DNA of 64,000 nucleotides. Source: an uncultured Paracoccaceae bacterium. Lineage in GTDB: Bacteria; Pseudomonadota; Alphaproteobacteria; Rhodobacterales; Rhodobacteraceae. The DNA lies in the NCBI GenBank assembly GCA_947493255.1, contig CANLQK010000001.1:124001-188000 (forward strand). The letters are read 5' to 3'. A model generated the notes under the pieces. That model searched no databases, was not told the origin of the DNA, and worked only from the letters and a program-made list of their open reading frames with translations. Below, piece after piece: positions 15,269-23,786 of the stretch (positions are counted from its first letter, which is position 1; each line of letters starts with the position of its first letter). The position numbers were made by a program, and so were the translations under genes.

Positions 15269-16617
15269 ACATTTAACAACAGATGTTCACGTTCCCATGG
15301 GCTGATGACTTGTAGGAATTCTTCGTATTCTGCCCGTTTTACAATGGTGTAGACCCGCGCGAAGTCGGGGCCTAGCACATCATGCATTGCCTCATTGGCA
15401 TCAAAGAGGTCAAGGGCCGTCCAAAGACCTTGCGGAAGTTCGCCGTCGCCCTCGTAGGCGTCGCCTTCGAACCGTTTGTCGGCCCACAGACCTTGTTTGA
15501 TCCCAAGGTAACCACACGCGAGCGAAGCCGCGATGCACAGGTAGGGGTTACAATCCATGCCGGCCAGCCGGTTTTCGATGCGCCGTGCAATTGGGTCAGA
15601 CAGGGGAACGCGCAAACCTGTTGTGCGGTTGTCGCGCGCCCACGAGAGGTTGATAGGCGCTGCATGGTCTTTGACATAACGCCGGTAGCTGTTCACGTAT
15701 GGGGCCATAACAGCCACGACGGACGGCAGGTGGGTTTGCAGCCCGCCAATAAACTGGAAAAACGCATCCGTTTCGCCACCCTGTGGGCCGGAAAAAATGT
15801 TGTTCCCATCCGCATCCAGAATGGAGTGGTGGATGTGCATCGCGCTGCCGGGTTCACCTTCGATGGGTTTGGCCATGAAGGTGGCGAAACAATTGTGTTT
15901 TAGCGCGGCCTCCTTCAGCAGACGTTTGAAAAAGAACACTTGGTCGGCCAGTTCCACGGGGTCGCCGTGGTTGAGGTTGATTTCAAGCTGACCAGAGCCG
16001 CCTTCTTGGGTGATGCCATCGATTTCGAAACCTTGGATTTCGGCGAACTCATAGATGTCATCGATGACGGGGCCATAGTCATCTACGGCGGTCATGGAAT
16101 AGGCTTGCCGCGCGGCAGCAGGGCGGCCCGAACGTCCGATCATAGGTTCAATCGGTTTGGTTGGGTCTGTGTTGGGCGCGACGAGGAAAAATTCCATTTC
16201 CGGTGCAACGACAGGCGTCCAGCCTTCTTTCTTGTACAGATCTACAACGCGTTTGAGCACATTGCGCGGGCTGAACTGGATGGGGTCGCCTTGTTGGTTG
16301 TAGGCGTCATGGATGACCTGAAGGGTGCCATCCGCAGCCCATGGCGCGGCTGTGGCGGTGGTGTAATCTGGTTTCAGGATCATGTCGGGTTCGGTGAAAC
16401 CCGCATCGCCTGCGGCTTCGCCCCAGCCCCCCGTCAGCGTTTGAAAGAAGATGGATTCAGGCAGGTGGAACTGAGTTTGCTTTTCCCATTTGGCGGCGGG
16501 CACGGCCTTGCCGCGTGCGATTCCGGGCAAATCAGAGATCATGCATTCGACTTCGTCTAGACGGTTCGCATCTAGGTAGTCGCGGGCCGGTTGGGGAATT
16601 TTTTTGGTCCAGCTCAT
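15265..16617 (-). CDS. Glutamine-synthetase-family ligase (PuuA-like), copy 1
   Basis: A 450-residue enzyme of the glutamine synthetase superfamily. The catalytic-domain signatures are readable: PEMEFFL metal-binding Glu region, SGQLEINLNHGDP, GSAMHIHHS and NSYRRYVKDH. Members of this branch ligate glutamate to an amine other than ammonia (gamma-glutamylputrescine synthetase and relatives). The shortened N-terminal beta-grasp and the operon context exclude a housekeeping GlnA. The gene overlaps the amidotransferase gene upstream by 4 bp and the unknown gene downstream by 4 bp. The amine substrate is not readable. Confidence 0.88.
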   Translation of the reverse strand: MSWTKKIPQPARDYLDANRLDEVECMISDLPGIARGKAVPAAKWEKQTQFHLPESIFFQTLTGGWGEAAGDAGFTEPDMILKPDYTTATAAPWAADGTLQVIHDAYNQQGDPIQFSPRNVLKRVVDLYKKEGWTPVVAPEMEFFLVAPNTDPTKPIEPMIGRSGRPAAARQAYSMTAVDDYGPVIDDIYEFAEIQGFEIDGITQEGGSGQLEINLNHGDPVELADQVFFFKRLLKEAALKHNCFATFMAKPIEGEPGSAMHIHHSILDADGNNIFSGPQGGETDAFFQFIGGLQTHLPSVVAVMAPYVNSYRRYVKDHAAPINLSWARDNRTTGLRVPLSDPIARRIENRLAGMDCNPYLCIAASLACGYLGIKQGLWADKRFEGDAYEGDGELPQGLWTALDLFDANEAMHDVLGPDFARVYTIVKRAEYEEFLQVISPWEREHLLLNV

Positions 16618-17291
16618 ATGCGTTGTTCCTTGAAAAAGGTTCCAATTTGTTTGGCCAGCCGCAAATTGTCGTTGTCTTTGCCCAAGTTGGATTTCGCGGT
16701 TTCGATCAATGCAGGTGGCACAGTGCCAGCGCGCGCCTGAATTAGCCCATCGATCATTGGGTCGCCAAATTCAGGATGGGCTTGCAAAGTAAAGACGCGG
16801 TTGTCGTAAACCAGTGCAGCGTTTTCGCAAAAATCGTTGCAGGCAAGGGGTGTTGCGTTTTCAGGGCGCTGAACGACCTGATCTTGGTGCCATGCATTCA
16901 GGGACACCTGTTCGCCCTGCCAGTCGTAGGTTTGGCGGCCAACGGCCCAACCGCCATCGAATTTTTCGACCTTCCCGCCCAAGGCCTGTGCGATGATTTG
17001 GTGGCCAAAACAGATGCCGACAAGGGGGCGCGCGGTCGCGTAGATGTCGCGGATCAAGGTTTCGAGCTGGCCGATCCACGGCAGGTCTTCGTACGCGCCG
17101 TGTTTGGACCCAGTGATCAGCCAACCATCGCAGTCGGTTGGGGAATCCGGGAATGCGTCATCAACGACAGCGTATGTTTCGAAGGAAAAATCTTGACCAT
17201 CGAGCAGGCGCATAAAGAAGGTGTTTACGTCGCCCAATTCGTCACGGACCTCGTCCGGAGCGTGGCCAGTTTGCAGAATTCCGATTTTCAT
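16614..17291 (-). CDS. Class I glutamine amidotransferase domain protein
   Basis: A 225-residue stand-alone GATase1 protein with an intact triad: Cys94 in GICFGHQ, His172 and Glu174 in QAHPEF. In amine pathways such proteins hydrolyse a gamma-glutamyl amide. PuuD does this for gamma-glutamyl-GABA, and AtdA2/TdnT-type proteins accompany gamma-glutamylanilide synthase. The nucleophile motif GICFGHQ is the GuaA-like form rather than the Arg-containing motif typical of PuuD, so the exact role is open. It lies between two glutamine-synthetase-like genes on the same strand. Confidence 0.88.
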   Translation of the reverse strand: MKIGILQTGHAPDEVRDELGDVNTFFMRLLDGQDFSFETYAVVDDAFPDSPTDCDGWLITGSKHGAYEDLPWIGQLETLIRDIYATARPLVGICFGHQIIAQALGGKVEKFDGGWAVGRQTYDWQGEQVSLNAWHQDQVVQRPENATPLACNDFCENAALVYDNRVFTLQAHPEFGDPMIDGLIQARAGTVPPALIETAKSNLGKDNDNLRLAKQIGTFFKEQRI

Positions 17292-17358
17292 GAAGCACCG
17301 ATGTTTGTGGTTTGGTTCACATTAGTCCGGCATGGCGCGCCACACAAGGAGCGAGACG

Positions 17359-18687
17359 TTAGACCGTGTCGAGGTACAGATCGATGCGTTCTTCGGGGCT
17401 GAGATCGGCGAAGGCTTGGTGTTCTTGGCGTTTTGTGGCCACCAGATTGCGAATGAGTTCGGCTGGAAAAATCCGCGCGATTTGCGGGTCGTTTTCAAAG
17501 AGGTCAATCGCGGTGGCCCAATCGCCTGGCAATTGCGGCAGGCGTTGATCGTAGGCGTTTCCGGTGATGGGCGCAGGTGGCATTTGCGCGTCTTCGATAC
17601 CGGTAAGGGCGGCACCCAGAATAGCGGCGAGCATGAGGTAGGGGTTTACGTCACCCCCAGCGACACGGTGTTCGATGCGACGGCCCTTGTGGTGCCCACC
17701 AGGAACGCGGACGGCGGCGGTGCGGTTTTCATAGGCCCAACAGATGGATGTGGGCGCATGGGCGTTGGGGACCAGTCGGTCGTATGAATTGCCGTGTGGG
17801 GCCATGATCAAGGCGCTGGGTTTGAGGGCATTCATGCAGCCCGCAATGGCGTGATGCAGGGTATCTGTGCCCTCTGGCCCGCCATTGTCAAAAATGTTGT
17901 TTCCATCACTGTCCAACACCGAGAAATGCACATGCATGCCGTTGCCGGAATATTCAGGATAGGGTTTTGCCATAAAGGACGCCGCGAACCCGTGCTGTCG
18001 GGCCAAACCGCGCACCAGCAGTTTAAACAGCCATGCATCATCTGCGGCTTTCATAGCGGGGCCGTGGGACAGGTTAATCTCGAACTGGCCAAGGCCCGCT
18101 TCGGAAATCGCGCTTTCGGCGGGGATGTCCATGGCTTCGGCACCGTCATAAAGGGCCGTAAAAAAGGTATCAAAGGCATCAAGGGCGCGCAGGGATAGGA
18201 TTTCGGCACCGGGGCGGCGTTTGCCAGAACGTGGCGAGGGGACAACGCGCAGGTCTTTGCCGCTGTCATCCACCAGATAGAATTCCAGCTCAGTTCCGAC
18301 GATCGGGGTTAGGCCACGGTCCGCATAACGTTTGAGGACGGCAGCAAGAGCATGGCGCGGGTCGCCGGTGAAGGGGCTGCCGTCTTCGCGAAACATCCAC
18401 ATCGGTAACAACGCGGACGGGCTGTCGAGCCACGGCATGGGCATAAACCCACGATCTGTCGGCAGGCAGACGCCATCGGGGTCACCTGCTTCGAACACCA
18501 GCGGGCTGTCGTCGATGTCTTCGCCCCAGATATCGAGGTTGAGGACAGACAATGGAAAGCGCGTTCCGTCGTCTTCGATTTTTTGCGCAAACCGCGACGG
18601 AATGCGTTTGCCGCGCGCGACGCCGTTTAGGTCAGACGCGGCAACACGAATGGTTTTGATGTCGGGGTTTTCATGGAGCCATGACAT
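17359..18687 (-). CDS. Glutamine-synthetase-family ligase (PuuA-like), copy 2
   Basis: A 442-residue glutamine-synthetase-superfamily ligase, distinct from copy 1 but with the same core motifs (GTELEFYLVDD, LGQFEINLSHGP, GNGMHVHFSVLD, NSYDRLVPNAH, then the ENRTAAVRVPGG region). Both copies open with MSW and share the DLNGVARGK / DLPGIARGK type N-terminus, so they are paralogues. Two ligases with one amidotransferase suggest two amine substrates or a heteromer. It lies 6 bp after the permease gene and 67 bp ahead of the amidotransferase gene. Confidence 0.88.
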   Translation of the reverse strand: MSWLHENPDIKTIRVAASDLNGVARGKRIPSRFAQKIEDDGTRFPLSVLNLDIWGEDIDDSPLVFEAGDPDGVCLPTDRGFMPMPWLDSPSALLPMWMFREDGSPFTGDPRHALAAVLKRYADRGLTPIVGTELEFYLVDDSGKDLRVVPSPRSGKRRPGAEILSLRALDAFDTFFTALYDGAEAMDIPAESAISEAGLGQFEINLSHGPAMKAADDAWLFKLLVRGLARQHGFAASFMAKPYPEYSGNGMHVHFSVLDSDGNNIFDNGGPEGTDTLHHAIAGCMNALKPSALIMAPHGNSYDRLVPNAHAPTSICWAYENRTAAVRVPGGHHKGRRIEHRVAGGDVNPYLMLAAILGAALTGIEDAQMPPAPITGNAYDQRLPQLPGDWATAIDLFENDPQIARIFPAELIRNLVATKRQEHQAFADLSPEERIDLYLDTV

Positions 18688-18693
18688 GGAACA

Positions 18694-19506
18694 TCACCGG
18701 ATGATTTGAGGGCGGAAACGGAACTTTGGTTTGGCGTCTTGGGGCAGGTGGCGGTTTAGTCGGGTTCCGATGCGGCCCATGATTGTGATGATCAACAGCG
18801 TTAGCAAGATGAAATAAAACGCCAAAATCGGGTAGGGCACGAAAGGGTTGAACGTTTTGTCAGCAAAGAAGCTGGCATAGTATAGGGCGTCGCCCCGTTG
18901 TTGCCATGCGGGGAAACCGCTGAAAAACACCAAGGTCGTGGAGTGAAACAGGAAGATACCTTCGTTCGTGTAGGCGGGCCATGCCAGACGCAACATGGTG
19001 GGCCAGATCACGCGGCGAAACCGTGGCCAGCCGGATAGGCCGTAGGCGTCGGCGGCTTCGATGTCGCCTTTGGGGATGGATTGAAGCGCGCCGTAAAATA
19101 TCTCGCCTGTGTAGGCGGATGTATTGAGAAACAGCACGATCAATGCACCAAGCCAAGCAGCGGTGAACGGGTCGAAAAAGGCGTATTGGCCTTTGAGTGA
19201 TAGGAAAAAGAAGTAGGCAAAAAAGAACTGGATAAACAGCGGCGAGCCACGGAACAAAAAGATGAACCAAGCGCTGAGTTTATGGATGATGCGATTGTCT
19301 GATGCTTTGCCCACGGCCACGGCTGTTGCCAAAAAGAACCCAGTCACTAGGGCAACGACGCCGAAGTAGACATTCCAGATCATGCCAGATCCGATCAGAG
19401 TGAACTGTTGGCACAGTGTAAACCCTTCGCGGGGCAAAATACGTTCGCCAAACCCGATGGATCGGAAGGCGTAGTCGGATATTGTTTGAATGCAGTCTTC
19501 CATCAC
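18694..19506 (-). CDS. ABC transporter permease, polar amino acid type (HisM-like)
   Basis: A 270-residue inner-membrane permease of the HisM/GlnP type with about five hydrophobic segments. The ATPase-docking EAA loop (SIPKGDIEAADAYGLSGWPR) is in the middle. It pairs with the permease gene at 19503, overlapping it by 4 bp, and with the binding protein and ATPase further upstream. These importers take up polar amino acids, opines or small charged amines. The glutamine-synthetase-like ligase gene follows 6 bp later, so import and gamma-glutamylation are probably transcribed together. Confidence 0.9.
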   Translation of the reverse strand: MMEDCIQTISDYAFRSIGFGERILPREGFTLCQQFTLIGSGMIWNVYFGVVALVTGFFLATAVAVGKASDNRIIHKLSAWFIFLFRGSPLFIQFFFAYFFFLSLKGQYAFFDPFTAAWLGALIVLFLNTSAYTGEIFYGALQSIPKGDIEAADAYGLSGWPRFRRVIWPTMLRLAWPAYTNEGIFLFHSTTLVFFSGFPAWQQRGDALYYASFFADKTFNPFVPYPILAFYFILLTLLIITIMGRIGTRLNRHLPQDAKPKFRFRPQIIR

Positions 19507-20339
19507 GCGGCCGCCTTTCGTTGGGCTTCGCCAGCGGCGGTTGCTTGGCCTTTGGTGAGGCGCCGCATGATGCGGTCGAGCACGATTTCAGAAACGCGGG
19601 TAAAGCCGAGGTAGAACACCAGCAGCACGAGGAAATACCACATGCGCCAGTCCCCGTGCGGGTAATCGGTGAAGCGTGGGGTTTTGGTGCCGCCAAGTTC
19701 ACGTGCCCAATAGACGATGTCTTCGACGCCAAGCAGGAACAGCAGGGGGGTGGCTTTGATAAGGACCATCCAAAGGTTCCCAAGGCCCGGCAGTGCATAA
19801 ACCCACATTTGCGGAACGACGATGCGCCAGAATGTTTGGCGGCGGGTCATGCCGTAGGCTTCGGCGGTTTCAAGCTGTGCCTTCGGAACAGCCCGCATGG
19901 CACCGAAAATGACGTTAGCTGCAAAGGCCCCGAACACGATGGCAAAGGTGAACACCGCGATCATGAAGCCATAAGTTTCATGGACCCATTGTGGCGCAGC
20001 CCCAAGCGGCATTTTTGCCTGTTGGCACACGATAAAGTCGTTGCCTTGGCGGATGGTATCGGGCCAGTCGGGGCATTTGGCGTAGTGCCGCAGCACTTCA
20101 ATGCCTTGGTCTAACGCGATGACAAAAAACAAGAAAAACGCAATATCAGGTACGCCGCGCACGATGGCGATATAGGTTTTGCCCAACCATGACAGAGGCG
20201 CAAAGGGGCTGCGGGCCGCCATGGCGCCACCAAAGCCGAACGACAGTGCCAGTGGCGCGGTGATGGCCAACAACAACAGGACCGTTCCAAAGGACACATA
20301 GAACCCCATGTGCTTGCCGGTTGTCAGATAACAGGCCAT
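19503..20339 (-). CDS. ABC transporter permease, polar amino acid type (HisQ-like)
   Basis: A 278-residue permease, partner of the gene at 18694. The EAA loop reads AVPKAQLETAEAYGMTRRQT. An RGVPDIAFFLFF segment after the second hydrophobic stretch is typical of HisQ-type subunits. A 60-residue periplasmic loop lies between hydrophobic segments 2 and 3. The gap to the binding-protein gene upstream (111 bp) contains a short GC-rich hairpin at 20418-20434, which may lower permease expression relative to the binding protein. Confidence 0.9.
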   Translation of the reverse strand: MACYLTTGKHMGFYVSFGTVLLLLAITAPLALSFGFGGAMAARSPFAPLSWLGKTYIAIVRGVPDIAFFLFFVIALDQGIEVLRHYAKCPDWPDTIRQGNDFIVCQQAKMPLGAAPQWVHETYGFMIAVFTFAIVFGAFAANVIFGAMRAVPKAQLETAEAYGMTRRQTFWRIVVPQMWVYALPGLGNLWMVLIKATPLLFLLGVEDIVYWARELGGTKTPRFTDYPHGDWRMWYFLVLLVFYLGFTRVSEIVLDRIMRRLTKGQATAAGEAQRKAAA

Positions 20340-20450
20340 CCACTGGAAGGTTTCTAGGGTGCTTGGGTCGGTGCAAAAACTGAAGATGACGGGCCTCTGG
20401 TTCGTAAAGATGTGCCCCGCCCCGAAACAGGGCGAGACACGAAGATTAAG

Positions 20451-21176
20451 TTATTCGAAAGTGGAGGCCACTTCCCATTTTTCGATCAATGCGTTCAGGG
20501 ATCCATCTTCTTTCATGGATGTGATGGCCGCATTGAACGCGTCTTTCAGCTCTGTGTCGCTTTCGCGGATGCCCATGCCGACACCGCCACCCAATGTGAC
20601 CTGCTGTTCGAGCATGACCAATTCTTCTTGGCCTTCCAGCGCTGCCGCCAAGAAGGAATCGTCAGCGAAGACGGCATCTGCTTCGCCTGCGCGAACGGCT
20701 GCCAGCGTTTCTTCTGGTGTTGCGAATTCAACAAGTGTCCAACCTTGGTCAGCAATGTAGGCAGCTTGGATGGTGCCTGTTTGTGCTGCAACAACACCAG
20801 CGGCAGGATCAACGTCTGTGGACAAGGCCGCGAAAGATGTTGGGTCGGCTGGCGTGTATTCTTGTGTGAAGTCAATCACTTCGTCGCGCTCATCCGTGAT
20901 GGACATGCCTGCGATGATTGTGTCGTAGTTGCCGGACACGAGGTTCGGGATGATGCTGTCCCATTCGTTGGTGACCCATTCGCAGGTCAACTCGGCGCGT
21001 GCGCACAGCTCGTCGCCGAGTTCACGTTCAAAGCCATCGACTTCGCCAGCGTCGTTAAGGAAGTTCCATGGTGCGTATGCACCTTCGGTGCCCATACGGA
21101 CAACGGAATGGCCATCGGCCAATGCCATACCAGCGGTCAACGCAAGGGCGGCGGATGTCATGATCAGGTTTTTCAT
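20451..21176 (-). CDS. ABC transporter substrate-binding protein, amino acid/amine type
   Basis: A 241-residue periplasmic binding protein. Residues 1-20 are a cleavable signal (MKNLIMTSAALALTAGMALA). The mature part has the HisJ/ArtJ family signatures: MGTEGAYAPWNFLNDAGEVD near the start, FERELGDELC, then DSIIPNLVSGNYDTIIAGMS and ADAVFADD. It would capture a polar amino acid, opine or charged amine. I chose the ATG at 21176 because an AGGAGAG ribosome site precedes it and the signal peptide begins there. Gene order is ATPase, binding protein, permease, permease, then the catabolic genes. Confidence 0.9.
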   Translation of the reverse strand: MKNLIMTSAALALTAGMALADGHSVVRMGTEGAYAPWNFLNDAGEVDGFERELGDELCARAELTCEWVTNEWDSIIPNLVSGNYDTIIAGMSITDERDEVIDFTQEYTPADPTSFAALSTDVDPAAGVVAAQTGTIQAAYIADQGWTLVEFATPEETLAAVRAGEADAVFADDSFLAAALEGQEELVMLEQQVTLGGGVGMGIRESDTELKDAFNAAITSMKEDGSLNALIEKWEVASTFE

Positions 21177-21257
21177 TTTTCTCTCCTGTTGGGAACGACT
21201 CACATGGCCGTTTAACTGCCGCGTAGGATTGACCGCATGGTCAAGAAAGGCAATGGG

Positions 21258-22028
21258 TTAGACTGTTTGCGTGACGGAAAGGAAACCGCGCAGCCGCTCG
21301 GATTTAGGTGCGCCGAAAAGTTCAGCGGGTGGGCCTTGTTCTTCGATCAATCCTTGGTGGAGGAAGACGACATGATCCGAGATGTCGCGGGCCATTTTCA
21401 TATCGTGGGTCACGACCAACATGGTGCGCCCTTCGGCTGCGAGATCTTTGATAACCTTGACCACCTCTTGTTCCAGTTCGGGGTCGAGCGCGGATGTGGG
21501 TTCGTCAAAGAGAAGGGCCTTTGGTTCCATGCATAGGCCACGCGCGATGGCGGCTCGTTGTTGCTGGCCGCCTGACAGTTGTGCCGGGTAGACATCGCAT
21601 TTGTCGCCAATTCCCACCTTATCTAGGTAGCGGCGCGCGCTTTCTTCTACTTCGGCTTTGTCGCGTTTGAGGACCGTAACGGGGGCTTCCATCACGTTTT
21701 CCAGAATGGTCATATGGGACCAGAGGTTGAACTGTTGAAACACCATCGACAGGTTTGTGCGGATGCGGATCATTTGAGCACGGTCGCCGGGTTGGCGGTT
21801 TGCGCCTTTGCCTTTCCAGACCACCGGTTCACCATTGAACAAGATGTCGCCTTGCTGGCTGTCTTCCAACAGATTGGCACAGCGCAGAAGCGTAGATTTA
21901 CCAGATCCCGAAGACCCGATCAGGCTGATCACGTGCCCTTGGGGCGCAGTGATGTCGACACCCTTCAAAACCTCCAGGTCGCCATAGGATTTGTGAAGGT
22001 TGCGGATTTCGATAACAGGATCAGTCAT
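21258..22028 (-). CDS. ABC transporter ATP-binding protein, polar amino acid type
   Basis: A 256-residue ATPase of the HisP/GlnQ type. Walker A is GSSGSGKST, the signature motif LSGGQQQR, Walker B LLFDEPTSALDPE and the switch histidine VVTHDMKMA. It powers the permease pair at 18694 and 19503. It is the first gene of the transporter block, 34 bp downstream of the PhnD-like gene, so transcription may start further up. Length and motifs are complete. Confidence 0.95.
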   Translation of the reverse strand: MTDPVIEIRNLHKSYGDLEVLKGVDITAPQGHVISLIGSSGSGKSTLLRCANLLEDSQQGDILFNGEPVVWKGKGANRQPGDRAQMIRIRTNLSMVFQQFNLWSHMTILENVMEAPVTVLKRDKAEVEESARRYLDKVGIGDKCDVYPAQLSGGQQQRAAIARGLCMEPKALLFDEPTSALDPELEQEVVKVIKDLAAEGRTMLVVTHDMKMARDISDHVVFLHQGLIEEQGPPAELFGAPKSERLRGFLSVTQTV

Positions 22029-22062
22029 GGGGCCTCTATTTGAATGATCATGTAGTTAGGGC

Positions 22063-22821
22063 TTAGTTTTTCGCCAATTGCAACGGTCGCGTTGGCGCTG
22101 GGGCCAGCGGAATGTCATATGCCTGATCAGGAAGCGTTTTCAGGCCGTATAGGCGCATGTCATCGCGGTTTTGGGGCGAAAGGGCGGTAATTGCTGCATC
22201 CAAAGCGGTGCGCAGCTGCGCGGGGTCGTGATGTTTGGTCGTAACGAACGTCATGGACGGGGACAGCCCAGTGCGGCCGATAACCCGCAGGTCTTTCGCG
22301 GCGGGTTCCCATTTGCACAACATGTCCCATGTAACGGCGTCAATCGCGGCCAGATCGGCGCGGTTTTCGACGATGGCACGCATGCTTTCTACATGAGCGC
22401 CCGTTTGCAGGGTGCTGTGAAATTGAAGGCCTTGTTCGGTGATCCGGGCAAGGGGCGCACCCCAACCGGATTGGGACAAGGCATCGTTATATGCAAACCG
22501 GCCAAGGCAGGCGGGGGCGAGGCCGCGGTCAGCGTCTTGGGCGCGTACGACGAACACGGAATGGTAATAGCCTGCCGGGGTGTCCGGCAGCTGGTGGTCG
22601 CCACATGCGATCCTCACCAACCGGTCTTTGAACGCTGAACGGTAGGGGAGGTTGCAAATTTGCCCCAACAGCAAATCAGGGTGCGCCCAAGTGGCATCAT
22701 AGGCGATTGCGCGTTCCAATGTGGCTGGGCCATAGCCCAATGTGTCGCGAAAAGCGGTCCAGAATGCATTATGGGCCGCCCGATTTTCAGGGCGGTCATA
22801 CATGGGCAGGCTGGCGATCAT
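22063..22821 (-). CDS. PhnD/SsuA-type binding-protein-like protein without signal peptide
   Basis: A 252-residue protein resembling the phosphate/phosphonate (PhnD-type) periplasmic binding fold: SLPMYDRPENRAAHNAFWTA, a QICNLPYRSAF segment, and ENRADLAAIDAVTWDML near the middle, where PhnD proteins read G.ADAA..D. There is no signal peptide or lipobox, so it is predicted cytoplasmic and not a normal transporter component. It overlaps the upstream TerB gene by 4 bp and precedes the ABC ATPase gene by 34 bp. A sensor or enzyme role is possible. The function is unknown. Confidence 0.7.
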   Translation of the reverse strand: MIASLPMYDRPENRAAHNAFWTAFRDTLGYGPATLERAIAYDATWAHPDLLLGQICNLPYRSAFKDRLVRIACGDHQLPDTPAGYYHSVFVVRAQDADRGLAPACLGRFAYNDALSQSGWGAPLARITEQGLQFHSTLQTGAHVESMRAIVENRADLAAIDAVTWDMLCKWEPAAKDLRVIGRTGLSPSMTFVTTKHHDPAQLRTALDAAITALSPQNRDDMRLYGLKTLPDQAYDIPLAPAPTRPLQLAKN

Positions 22822-23258
22822 TTGGTGGACATCACTCGTTGGCGGGCTTTGTGGCTGTCTTGGTCGGTGACACCCAATAAGGGGGCGACCATGCGCAGCA
22901 GTGCGTCTTCGGATTGGTCGCGCACACCGTCAGCAAGCACAACAGACCAAAGGGATTCGATCACCCCTTCGCGGTCTTCATAGGCAACGGCATCTTTGAT
23001 GGCGCGGGTGAACCGTACAGTGTCTGGCGCTTCTGCTTCGGCGGTTTCACATTGCGCGCGCAGGGATTGCGCATCGGCAGGTGACAACCCGTAACGGGCT
23101 TGCAAAACCGCATCGATCTGGTCGATCTCGTCCGCTTCATAGGCACCATCTGCCCGTGCAATACGCACCAGCAGGGCGCCAAGGGCCACGCGGGCATCGG
23201 CATCGGAAAGTTGTTCTGGGTCGGGAGCGGTCAGACGCTTAAAGAGATCAGCAAACAT
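22818..23258 (-). CDS. TerB family protein, copy 1
   Basis: A 146-residue all-helical TerB-like protein. TerB domains, named from tellurite resistance operons, are metal-binding or scaffold helical bundles. Here the repeated unit shows ALLVRIARADGAYEADEIDQ early and SLWSVVLADGVRDQSEDALL late, the paired D-G acidic loops of the family. No other ter genes (terC, terD, terZ) are present, so tellurite resistance should not be assumed. It overlaps the PhnD-like gene by 4 bp and follows its paralogue by 62 bp. Confidence 0.85.
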   Translation of the reverse strand: MFADLFKRLTAPDPEQLSDADARVALGALLVRIARADGAYEADEIDQIDAVLQARYGLSPADAQSLRAQCETAEAEAPDTVRFTRAIKDAVAYEDREGVIESLWSVVLADGVRDQSEDALLRMVAPLLGVTDQDSHKARQRVMSTK

Positions 23259-23320
23259 AAAACCGATATAGGCAGGGCAGTGCCAAAGGCCAACCCCAGA
23301 CAGACAAAGGAATGGTGCAG

Positions 23321-23749
23321 TTAAGTGCGCAGGGCCGCTGCGTCTTCGGGGGCCATGCCGAACGTTTGGCTGGCAATCGCCACGACGTTTTGTTCGGTTT
23401 CATGGCGTTGGCCGTCTGCGTCGGCCACCTTCCAAAGCGCAGAAACGAACAAGTCGCGGTCTTCGTCAGACACGGATGCACTCAGAATATCGGCCAGTTC
23501 GCTTGTGTCCGGCATTGCGACTTCTAGTTTTTCGCATTCAGCCCGCATGCGTGCGGCATCTATGGCATTCAAAGAATAAAGATCGGCGAGCAAGTGGTCG
23601 ATCTCTTCGATTTCCTGAAACAGATAGGCCCCATCGGCCTTGGCGACACGCACCAACAATGCGCCAAGCGCATGCCGTGCATCGGCTTCGGGCATTGGTG
23701 TGAGGTCGGATGGCCCCGAACGGAGGCGAGCAATTATACGGTCAAACAT
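23321..23749 (-). CDS. TerB family protein, copy 2
   Basis: A 142-residue paralogue of the TerB protein at 22818, with ALLVRVAKADGAYLFQEIEE and ALWKVADADGQRHETEQNVV at the same positions. The two proteins align along their whole length (MF start, ADAR.ALGALLVR core), which points to tandem duplication. It lies 37 bp downstream of rlmJ on the same strand. Function is unknown beyond the fold. Confidence 0.85.
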   Translation of the reverse strand: MFDRIIARLRSGPSDLTPMPEADARHALGALLVRVAKADGAYLFQEIEEIDHLLADLYSLNAIDAARMRAECEKLEVAMPDTSELADILSASVSDEDRDLFVSALWKVADADGQRHETEQNVVAIASQTFGMAPEDAAALRT

Positions 23750-23786
23750 ATGGCTATCTTAGGCAGCAATCGTTTTTGAGCAAGAC

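Noticed and set aside
15940-16560. Long plus-strand open frame inside the first glutamine-synthetase-like gene
   Set aside because: Antisense to a complete, motif-rich enzyme gene and shows no protein family.
22818-23749. Tellurite-resistance operon
   Set aside because: Only TerB-type genes are present; terC, terD and terZ families are absent, so the phenotype cannot be claimed.
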